DNA of 64,000 nucleotides, taken from Lunularia cruciata (lineage: Eukaryota > Streptophyta > Marchantiopsida > Lunulariales > Lunulariaceae). Location: positions 2,356,001-2,420,000 of the forward strand of contig OX419760.1 in the NCBI GenBank assembly GCA_948567375.1, given 5' to 3'. Positions 26,101 through 38,100 of the stretch are shown here, piece after piece (position 1 is the stretch's first letter; the number at the start of each line of letters is the position of its first letter). Both the position numbers and the translations under genes were made by a program. The notes under the pieces were generated by a model. That model was not told the DNA's origin and did not search any database. It was given only the letters and a program-made list of their open reading frames with translations.

Positions 26101-29100
26101 TTCTCAATTTCTTTCAATTATGCTGTTGCTGCAGGATATATTCGATGCATTCTACCTTAGGGATTTCACATTCCTCTAGCATTGTGATTCATGTACATAT
26201 TGCTTATCGATCATTTGCACTTCATATGCAGTTCATGAGTTCTGGATAACCCGTTCTGGGAACGGCTTCTGTTCTGTTCTGTATTAGCGCTTGTTGCGAT
26301 GTACTTTATATCCTGTCCTTTTTTGCTTCGCTCTTGTTACCCTTTTACACTTCGACAGAGTTTCTGCAGCAACACCATCCTATAGCTCTCGCATTGTTCC
26401 ACTCCTCCATTCCCCAGCTAATTCCCTCCCTATTATTTTTCCTTTGCTCTTTGCCTGATTCATGGGACGTTTTGTGTATACAGTGTTCCTACCCGACTCC
26501 AGCCCACGTTTTTTATTTTATTGTTCACACACTGCTTACTGACAATCTTTTACATAGCATTTACATATGCTATGTTTGCAGTCGTTATGTTATGCAGTAG
26601 TTTGCATAGAGTTCTCGATTTCACGGTGGTTTACTAGTCTGTTAGCCATATGTTATTCTCAATTTGTTTCAATTATGCCTTTGCTTTAAGTTACATTCGA
26701 TGCATTCTACATTATTCATTTCTCACTATTCTAGCATTGTGAATAATGTACATCTTGCTTACCGATCATTTGCACTTAATGAGTTCTGGATAACCCGTTC
26801 TGGGAACAGCTTCTGTTCTCGTACACCTATATATATCCAATATCATGTTTACATTTCATCTGCACTTCATATGCACTTATTGAGTTCTGGATCCCCGGTT
26901 CTTCGAATGGCTTCTGCTCTCATGTCGTAATGTTATGTTTACATTAGCTTTGATAAGAACCATGCTTCCTACTCTTTGAAGTGGAAGGTCTATCACTCCC
27001 TCTTATCTCTGATGTATCAGACATCACTACTGCAATACTAGACCTCTCTCTTTGTATCACAGCTCACAAGCATCAAAGAGGTTCTCTCATGCAGCACTAG
27101 TAGCCTCCAATACTGAGATATCACAGAACACTCCTGAGATGATGTTAGGCAGCTCAGACTTCACGAAATGCAAGGAAGAGGTGTTGGGAATCACCCTTGT
27201 TGAAGAACTAACCGAAACAAGAGCAGAAAACACTCTTATATACACTTAAGCAAACCTTAGGGGGTTGCTTTGCTTAACCCTAATTAGGGCTGCGCCCCTC
27301 TTTACCGTATGTAGAAGATATTTAACAGGGTTTCTAGAGGATTCTAACAAAACTTTTAAAACAAGAGAAGTCCCTAATCTAGAGATTAACTAAACTGACA
27401 AACTTAACTACTTCGCCACTACGTTGGGCAATGATGAAGTCGTATGTGCATTCATGAAGACTTATCATGACTGCCTTCTGCTTCCTTCAGCTGTTTAGCG
27501 TTCTAGGACTCAGGCGTTTGTGGTGCATGTTGCGATCTACTCTATCCAGTCCTCTTTCGCTTCGCTGTCTTCTCCTAATATCCAGTTGTGTTACACTCTA
27601 ACCTACCCATCATGTTACACTTCGCTCCGTCTCAGACAAAACAACATTCCACTCCATGCCCTCATCGCACCACTCCTCTCGGCCTCAACTAATTCACTCT
27701 CTACTACTATTTGCTCACTGTTTACCTGTTTCATGGTTCATACATGACTGTCGATTTCAAGGTTCCTGCCTGACTCCAGACTTTAACTTACTCTGAGTTA
27801 CAGCGTTGCTTGTAGGTGTTCGATTACCCAATGTACGATATTTCTCGACTTATGTTGCATAGCTGTTACCAAATACGCTTTGCTCACTATATGTTGTTCT
27901 CCATATGTTGCTATTTTGCCTATGCTTCAGGTTACATTCGTTTTGTCAAGTTCACTTCATCTACTTTAGGGATTTATCACTCTTCTAAAAATGAGCATAT
28001 CTTGGTTATCTTTTTCAGTCAGTTCTGCTTTCTTTTATTGCCATTTCATCTGCCCTTCATATGCATTTAATGAGGTCTGGATCTCCCGTTCCTCGAACGG
28101 CTTCTTTCCTCATATATCCATATCATGTTTATATTTAGTAAGTTCTGGATCTCCCGTTCCTCGAACGGCTTCTGTCCTCATACATCCTTTATCATGTTTA
28201 CATTTCATCTGCACTTCATATGCACTTAATGAGTTCTGGATCCCCTGGTCTTCGAATGTCTTCTGCTCTCATGTCCTCATATCCAGTCCTCTCACGCTTC
28301 GCTTCGACCCAACCAAGACACCCCACTCCTCTCCCACTCCGCTCCACTCCACCCATCCGCAACTAAAGCTCTGCCTATTGCTCCTTGCTCGATGTTTCTC
28401 TGTTTGATGGTCCTCCCCGGCTTTCAACGTCAGATGCTTCATCGGTTGTGTCTTGCTTGCTATGACATGTTGTATACTAGTTCTCTGTAGGTGAAATCTA
28501 GCTATGGAAGCTAGTATGAAATGTATCAATCATATCTTTACTTCTGCTTATCTTCGTATCCTAACATTCACTTCAATTCCATTTCCCTAGATGCAATCCA
28601 TTTCGATTTGCACACGTTCCTGCTTGCATTTCATATGCACTTCATATGCATGTTCGCGGTTCCATACTTAGTGGGTTCTGGGTCCCCCGTTCTCCGAACG
28701 GCTTCTGCTCCCATTTCTCAAATGGGAGCAGAAAATAACTGTCGTTCATGATGTATATCGCTTAATCTGTTGTGTTTTGGTTCTTATTCCATGATGTATA
28801 CTATTCTTTGCAGGTGCTACTTATGAAATGTATAAATTTCGTCCTTACATCTGCTTATCTTCGGACTGTTAGATTCACTTACATTCCATTCCTTACATTC
28901 AGTTCATTTCGATTTGCATACGGTCATGCATGCATGTCATATGAAGTGCACTAAATATGCATTTCATATTCACGTTCTCGGTTCCATACCTAGTGGGTTC
29001 TGGATCCCCCGTTATTCGAATGTCTTCTGCTCTCATTTCTCACATATATCGTTTATAACTATCTCCAACGACTTCTTTGAGTAGGGACCAGCAGGTGGCA

Positions 29101-32100
29101 TACAATTGGCGGCACAACGGGGCAGCCAAGTATCTTCGAAAGTTCCTGTTCCTGGCGAGAGAGCTCAGGCCCTAGAGCTAAATTTGCTGGAAGGTCAAGC
29201 CGCTTCTTGGGAGGAGACTATTCAGAAAGCCATCGAGGAAGAATTATATGCGCCTTCCACTGAGGCAAGATAATTTCCTAATCCTTTCCACTGTGGCAAT
29301 TAAGAGAATATTTTTTAGCACCAAGTTGATTTCAAGATTGGAAGTCATTAGAGGGGTGAAACACTCAATAATGACCTGAATTTGCCTCTCCAGTGCACTA
29401 GTTTAAAGCCATGATACTATATGTCAGAACTGGATAAACTTGAATCTTACTCAGGCTTATGCTTCTGATATGTCAGGACTCTGGCTTTGGTTGTGAGCAT
29501 CATCTTCGGCGGGGCCGTGCTCTTGCTGCCTTCAACAGCTTGCTAGGTTCAAGAGTTCAATCCGGAGCTTTTGCTTCACAAGATTCTGCAGGCAAGACGG
29601 GACATGCACAACTGTCACCTTCAGAACTACAAATTTTATTGGGACCACTCACTCCACACGAGGAGAAGCTCTTGGCAACGGTTGGTCTCCTACTTTGCGC
29701 GTGCAAAGTGTCGACTCGCTTTATTATATATTTTGTCGACTGCAATGGAGAAACCTGGTCTCGGATCAACTTGAAGGCTAAATTATGTCATCGAACAGAG
29801 ACATATTTTTTCTCAGCATTCGAGGTAGAGTCAGATACTTTGAAGTGATTCTGACTTAGCCTTGTCTGTGGTTTATGACCTTGCAGGTTGTGCCACTGGC
29901 AATAAGGGAATACGAAAATCCAGTGGTGGTCGCTGCTTGCGCATTTTTCTGTGAGCTTTGTGGGCTATCTGCCAATCTATTACGTCTTGACGTGGCAGCA
30001 CTAAGACGAATATCGGATTATTGTAAGGTTCATGATCAACTTGAGGCTGTTCCTTCCGGTGGTGGTACAGCCAGTAGAGAGACAGCTACTTGGGCAAAAG
30101 CCTATGGAGCTGACATGGCCAACCTGCTCGCTCAATCACTGGCAGACGAGTACTTAAATGCTGGCGTTGAAATTCTCTCATCCAAAGCAGATGGACGTCA
30201 ATGTCGGAGACCAAGTAAAACCTTACTGACTGTGTTGCAATTCCTTGAGAAGGCAAGCCTTAAAGATGAAGGAACCAGGAGGGTTGAAGGTGGCAGCCCT
30301 GGGGCCTGGTTGTTTAGCGGTCAAGGCGATGGGTCTCAACTTCGAGCAATGCAGCGTTCAATGAGTGAACGATGGAGTCTCGTAACCGCCTTCTGTCGTG
30401 CCCACAATCTTCCTTTGAGCACAACATATTTGTCAGCTTTGGCAAGGGACAACGATTGGGTAGGTTTAGTTTGTATACAAGTAGCTGTTGAGTACAAGAG
30501 GTTCCTTATCGCTGATCTGCTTTTCCAGGTTTCTGGTGTGCAGTTTTATTCTTGTTAATGATTATTTTGTCAGGTCATCAGCAAACATCAGGAATTTCAT
30601 CATAGAGTTTCTACTAGAATAGTTTCCGGGTCCATTATGCTTAGATGTGCTTATATTCTGCACGCTCCAATCTGTCCTTGTTGTGGTTGTCGGGATGTGT
30701 GTGAACACAACGTGAAGATCACTGCTTGTTTGTTCCATCCACTTATGGTTGGGTTCTTATTCATATCGGTTGATGTGGCACAGGTTGGCTTTCTCGCAGA
30801 AGCTCAACTTGAAGGTTGTCCTCTTGACATCCTACTCTCAGTGGTAAACATATCTTTCCTCTATGTACTCCGACTTAGGCAATATTTCATATTCTGGTTC
30901 TGTATTCCATTACGGAATATGTAGTCCAATTACGTGCTACTTATCCACTATGTCTTTACTTCTGCTTATCTTCGTATTGTTAGATTCACTTAATTTCCAT
31001 TTCCTTAGATGCAAGTCATGTCGACTTCGACTTGCAATTCACATGCACTTCATATGCACGTCCTCAGTTCTATACTTATTGGGTTCTGGATCCTCCGTTC
31101 GAAGAACGGCTTCTGCTCCCATTTCTCAAATATGTACTCCGATTACTAGGTTTGAGTTTTGGAATGTCTTTCATTCTTTTTGATTTGGCTATTATCTTCA
31201 AACTGTTGGCCAATTGGGATAATAAAAGAAAATCTGTAATTTTCCTTGAATTGATGACTTGAACATGGTTTAACAGGTTGCAAAGGACTTCACAGATGCA
31301 AGGTTGCAGAGTCATCTTCTGACTGTTTTGAAAAGTCTCCCGGCGACTTCAGATAAGTCTCCCAGACTCGCACCGGAGACTTCATTTACGGCACCGCTAA
31401 CATCATCTGTGCCCAGTATGGGCATGACTGCGGAGTTATTCAGCCTTTTGGCAGAGTGCGAGCACAACAAGCGTTCAGGGAAAGCCTTATTGACCAAAGC
31501 AAAGGATCTGCGGTGGCCACTTCTAGCTGTGGTCGCCTCCTGCTTCAACGATGTTACCCCTCTTTCCTGCCTCACTGTATGGTTGGAAATCACGGCTGCC
31601 AGGTGTGCTTTCTCTTGTATTGAATTTCTGGTACTACTCTGTATGAATTATTTCTTTTATCACTGTACATGCATGAATTGAACGAGACGGGTTTTAAACA
31701 GGGAAACGTCAGCTATTCAAGTGTCAGACGCAGCGGCGCAGCTATCAGCACGCGTTGGGGCTGCAGTCGAAGCCACGAATGCCTTAGCTGGAAGTAGTAG
31801 AACGAGTAGTGGGTTCAGGTTCAGTCGAACATGTGCGAAAAGGAGAAGGCGAATGTCACCAGAGGAAGCAAATACGTCGCTAGATGGACTGCAGCCTCAG
31901 ACAGAGGAGTTACCGTCAACAACTTCTGCTGGCAGTTCTGCTAGCCAGCCTAATCAGACTGGAGCAAAGTTATCTATAGCAGAACAGAAAGGACAGTCAA
32001 CAGGCGAAGGGACCACAGTGGTTGTGGACGGGGCCGGAGAGCAAGAGTCTTTGGCAGCCATGGTGGCTGTGCTATGTGAGCAGCAAAGATTTCTCCCATT

Positions 32101-35100
32101 ATTGAGAGCGTTTGAGCTTTTCACACCAGCTTCATCCTTCCTTCCATTTATTCGCTTTTTGCAGGTAATGTTTATGCTTATATGAACAAGAACTTTACTT
32201 TCAGCAACGGTAGTATCATTATGATCGTTCGCTTATGACAAGGGAAAGATACGGAATCAATCTGATTTGGATCCCTTCTTGATTAACGCCTTATTGTTCA
32301 ATCTAAGGGCTAAAAGTCATACATATGTTTCTACTAGAGCTTGTTGCACGTACTCCCACTAACCCTTGCGTGCAGGTACACATTATTAACTCGACAGTAG
32401 GCTTCGATAATTATCAAGGTTACACTTGTTCTAATCCTCCTCTGCAGGCAAAAAAATCTAACTACTGTTCATGCTTCGCTTTCTACTCGATGTAGCTGAC
32501 AGCTGTGCGGAATTAAGTTCATATTACCAAGGTCACAATGTTAAGAGTCATGTCCGGTGATACATGTAAACGTCGGTACGGAACCGTGTTCTAGTAGCGA
32601 GGTCATAACTACTATATGCACGACATTTAGCTTTCTATTCTAGCAACGTTTTAAATGAGGCCTAAAATGATGTGCCAAATTAATGTACCAGACGGCTCTA
32701 CTTGTGGACCTCGCAGCAAGGTGTCCAATTGAGTGTACTACACCAAATTATGTCCTTAGAACTTATATAGGATAAGGGAACTGTTGATTTCATGCCGTTT
32801 TTTTACTTAAGCCATTTTCTGCGAATTTCAGGCCTTCTCACAGATGCGAATTTCAGAAGCGTCCGCACATCTTGCTAGTTTTACTTCCTCGTTAAAGGAG
32901 GAGACACACCAGCATAACGTGCAAAGCAAGGGCGGGAAGAGTACTACTGCCTGGATAACAAAGGCAGCCATCGCAGCTGCAGATACTATGCATGCAGCAT
33001 GTCCATCAGCGTATGAACGTCGATGTCTTCTTCAGCTGTTGTCAGGATCTGACTTTGGAGACGGAGGGTTGGCAGCTATGCGGTTCCGGCGAATGTATTG
33101 GAAGATACAGCTTGCAGAGCCTGCTTTGCGAGAAGGATCAGAATTGGGGGCATCATGTGCGAATCTCGATGATGAAGCACTCTTGGACGCTCTAGAAAGA
33201 AGTGGTCAATGGGAACAAGCGCGTAGTTGGGCCCGTCAGCTTGATCTGAGCTCTGGGGGATCATCTCTTCATCATGTGACTGAAACTCAGGTGATGATCG
33301 ACATTTTGTAAGGCCTTACTGTTTTATATCACTTGATATATATTCTATCCAGTCCTCTTTCGCTTTGCTCTTGTCTCCTAATATCCAGTTGCGTTACACT
33401 GTTAGGCTTCGATCCATTTTAGAAAAAGCACCTCCCACTCCGCTCCCGCATTGCTCCACTCATCCCGTCCTCAACTAATTCCTTCCCTATTATTATTTAC
33501 TAGATGTTTGCCTGCTTCATGGGTCATACTTGACTTTCGATCTCCAGGTTCCTGCCCGACTCCAGACTGTAGCTTACTTTCTTCGTTCACGTGTTGCTTA
33601 TAGGGGGTCAATTGACCAATGTCTTCTGTTGCATAGCGGTTACCGGAAACACGATGCGTACTAGTTCTTGATATACACATATTGATGGCTTTTTACTGTA
33701 GGCTTGTATACCATACCGTTGATCAAGAGTTCTACTTGACTTCTAATTGGATGTATATACTGTCTACCGTGTCCCCATCGGATGGAATCCCATGATGTTC
33801 ATGTTCGAGCCTACCAGTAGTTCTTTTCCCATAAGCTTGTATACCATACGGTTATCCAGGAGTCCTACTTGACTCCTGCACCTATATATAACCAGTAGTG
33901 AGTCTAACAAGTACTAGTACTCGTTGGTTTATTTACTGACACGTGGTCCCACACACTGCCCACTGCCCACTGCCCTTCACAGTACCCGAGGCCACTCAAG
34001 GCACCCAAGGCATTCCTCTCGAAAATCCCCCTCCCCTTCTGCCCCTTCCTGTTCCCCTTTCCCTCCATGGATTATTGTTTTCATTTCACTTTTGGCTGCT
34101 GCTCGTTCTACTTTACTCTGTGCACTTTCGACCCCCGTTTCTATGGCAAATGACATGCTCTTTCCCTGTGTCGTTGGATTCGCTCCCTACTGTCTTCCTT
34201 GGGTGTCAAATGACTTGCTCCTTCCCGTGCCTTCTGACTTAGCTCCTTACTCTTTCTTTGTTGATTTCACTCGGTTAATTTACTACCTTATTCATTTGTT
34301 GCATCATCGAGTACTTCTACTAGTTTTTATCTGCTTTCGACACTAAGATTTGTTTCCTTTCAGGCTTTAACTAGGTATGTCTCAAGTCTCTTATCTATTC
34401 ATGCTCACGTTTTTATTTTTTTCATTCAGATGCTGGTTTATTTGCATCACATAGTCATTCTGCTTATTATTGTTGCTGCCCATTGTTTGGATTTTATGCT
34501 TCATACCTTACAGCTTTTCCCTTACCCTGAGCGGCACTGTTGGAAGCAGCCGAGTTTGCCTTGGCACTCATGAGCTTTCCAGCAGAAACCCGGTACTAGG
34601 GATATTGACAATTGCTCAGCTACTTCGGCACTGCGTGAGGCACTGATGAAGTTGCAGGTGTTTTCATGGAGGTTTACTATGGCTGCCTTCTGCTTCCCTT
34701 AGCTGTTTAGGGTCTCAGGACTCCAGTGTCCATAGCGCTGGTTGTGATATACTTTATATCCTCTCCTCTTACGCTTTGCTCTCATTACCCTGTTGCACTT
34801 TGACCCGTTTCTGCAACCACATCATTCGAGAACTCTTGTTTTGTTCCACTCCTCCATTCCCCAACTAATTCCCTCCCTAGTATTTTCCTTTCGCTCTTTG
34901 ACTGCTTCCTGCTTCGACCTCTTGTGTCTACAGTGTTCCTACCCGACTCCAGCCAATGTTCTTAACCTTTGTTCACGCACTGCTTACTGGCAGGCTCTTA
35001 CATCACATTTCCTATTCCTCGCTATCGTGTGCATAGATGCTCTCGATTTCATGTTCTTTACTAGTCCGTTGGGCATCTGTTATTCTCAATTTGTTTCAAT

Positions 35101-38100
35101 TATGGCTTTGCTGCAGGTTACATTAGATGCATTCTACCTTAGGGATTTAACACTACTCTAGCATTGTGATTCATGTACATATTGCTTCTCGATCATTTGC
35201 ACTTCATGAGTTCTGGATAACCCGTTCCCAGAACGGCTTCTGCTCTCATATACCACTATATATTGATGGCCGCCTTCTGCTTCCCTTTGCTGTTTAGTGT
35301 CTCAGGACTCAAGCGTCCATAGCGCTTCTTGCGATATACTTTATATCCTGTCCTCTTTGTTTTTGCTCTCGTTACCCTGTTACACTTCGATATGTCTCTG
35401 CAGCCACACCATCCATAAGCTCTCGCATTGTTCCACTCCTCCATTCCCCAGCTAATTCCCTCCCTATTACTTTTCCTTCGCTCGTTGCCTGATTCATGGC
35501 TCGACCTCCTGTGTCTACAGTGTTCCTACACGATTCCAGCCCACGTTTTTTATTTTCTTCATTCACGCACTGCTTACTGGTGGTCTATTACATGACGTTT
35601 TATATTTCTCACAGTCATTTGCATAGCTGTTATTGATTTCAATTGGTTTACTAGTCCTTTAGATATATGTTATTCTCAATTTGTTGCAATCATGCCTTTG
35701 CTTCAGGTTACATTCGATGCATTCTACCTTATGGATTTATCACTATTCTAGCATTGTGCATCTCGTACATCTAGGTTACTGATCATTTGCATTTCATGAG
35801 TTCTGGATAACCCGTTCCCAGAACAGCTTCTGCTCTCATAAACCTATATATATATATACACATGTTTAGTGTCTCAGGACTCAAGCGGCCATAGTGCTTG
35901 TTGTGATATACTTTATATCCTGTCCTCTTACTCTTCACTCTCGTTACATGTTACTTCGACCTGTTTCTGCAGCCACACCATCCGATAACTCTTGTATTGT
36001 TCCACTCCTCCATTCTCCAGCTAATTCACTCCCTAGTATTTTTCCTTTGCTCTTTGACTGATTCCTGGTTTGACCTCTTGCGTCTACAATGTTCCTACCT
36101 GACTCCACCCACGTTCTTAATCTTTATTGTTCACTCACTGCTTACTGGTGGACTCTTACATAACTTTTCCTATTTCTTGCAGTCGCTCTCAATTTCACGT
36201 TGTTTACTAGTCCGTTGGCCATCTGTTATTCTCAAATTATATCAATTATGCTTTGTTGTGCTGCAAGTTACATTCGATGCATTCAACCTTAGGGATTTAA
36301 CACTACTCTAGCATTGTGAATCATGTATATATTGCTTATAGATCATTTGCATTTCATGAGTTCTGGATAACCCATTCTGGGAACAGCTTTTGCTCTCATA
36401 TACCTCTATATATAACACATGCTTTATTTAATAACTTGATATCTATTATCCAAAATATGACAATGAATATTTGACAAGTATGTCTCCTATTCTTACCAAA
36501 GCATACATCCAATGCAATCCTTGATTAAATTTCTATAAGCAAAGGAATATTTAAAAACACATTACAAAATATACAAATTTGGAAACATTTCACAATCTAC
36601 TACCAGATCCATATCCAGTATTTTGTCATGAAAGACTGGGATCATATAGACGAAGTTCTTGGTATCAACATTTATCCAATACTTGCAAATCTCTCTTATT
36701 CCCAGGATAGGTTTATACTTGGGATGATTTGCTATATAGTAGGGTACTCTTACTGGTGGTCTATTACATAACGTTTCATATTTCTCACAGTCGTTTGGAT
36801 AGTTGTTATTGATTTCAATTGGTTTACTAGTCCTTTAGATATATGTTATTCTAAATTGGTTGCAATTATGCCTTTGCCTCAGGTTACAATCAATGTATTC
36901 TAGCTTATGGATTTATCACTATTCTAGCATTGTGCATCACGGACATTTTGGTTACCGATCATTTGCATTTCATGAGCTCTGGATAACCCATTCCTAGAAC
37001 GGCTTCTGCTCTCATATACCTTTATATGTATATGACACTACCTTATGGATTTATCACTATTCTAGCATTGTGCATCACGGACATTTTGGTTACTTGTCAT
37101 TTGCATTTCATGAGTTCTGGATAACCCATTCCTAGAACGGCTTCTGCTCTCATATACCGATATATGTATATGACACTGCCAGAGGAGGAGGGATTTATTC
37201 TAGACTTTCCTGCTGAGTTGGTATGGACCCACTTTGGCACTCATTGTAATTATCTTGCCTGCAAAATTACTCAGGATGACTTTCACATCTTTATCTCCAT
37301 ACATGACAAGAAAGAGTTGCCCCATTTTGCTAAAATTAAGACCATCTCTGTACCTCATGTTCTCTCTGATATTTCCTCCAACTGCAAATTAGGCATTATC
37401 AAATCCAAGTGCATTAGATACAAGAGAGTTTGGAATAATAAAAAATCATATCTGGTAGCATGCAGGAAACTTATTGACAACTTTGTCTCTGAAAACTACC
37501 CTATTCACCTCATTCGGAGGAAGTTTTGCTCCGTCTTACAAAGAGAAAAGGACGTCCATGGTTATCATGGTATGAGCATCTATAGAGACTTGAGAAATTC
37601 TGTTCTCTCAACCAGGCGGGGAGCTCCAGTCCAAGCCCACCAGTAGTGATTCTCATAAGTACTAGTACTTTTTTGGTTTATTTGCTGACTAGTGGTCCCA
37701 CACTGCCTGCTGCCCTTCTCCTTCACAGTACCTGAGGCCCTCAAAGCACCCTGAGGCATGCCTCTCAAAAGGCCCCCTCCCCCTTCCGCCCCAGCCCACG
37801 TTCTTCATTCATGCACTGCTGACTGGTGGGCCCTTACATACCATTTCCTATCTCTTGCAGTCGTTTGCGTAGATGCTCGTGATTTCATGTTGTTTACTCG
37901 ACAGTTGGCCAGCTGTGATTCTCGATTTGTTTCAATTATGCCTTTGCTGCAGGTTCGATGCATTCTACCTTAGGGCTTGAACACTACTCTAGCATTGTGA
38001 ATCATGTACATGTTTCTAATTGATCGTTTGCATTTCATGAGTTCTGGATAACCCATTCCCAGAACGGCTTCTGCTCTCATATACCTATACATCTATCTAT

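Larger units (their letters stand above)
21334..29084 (+). repeat. Giant intron 10: repeat-family array with an RT fragment and a solo LTR
   Basis: This 7.75-kb intron is filled with the same + strand repeats. Hairpin ends lie at about 21841, 23250, 24462, 25151, 25589, 26237, 26781, 26882, 28072, 28140, 28231, 28671 and 28995. G-blocks lie at about 21476-21690, 23789-24019, 24513-24710 and 27408-27553 (partial). A micro-exon-like cassette is at 23604-23614. A reverse-transcriptase fragment (22590-23104) and a solo LTR (26951-27400) interrupt the array. I see no other gene. Confidence 0.9.

Noticed and set aside
29085..29200. GT donor at GAAG|GTCAAG for exon 11 instead of the GC donor
   Set aside because: It would remove the conserved SWEETIQKAIEEEL segment and break the match to homologues.
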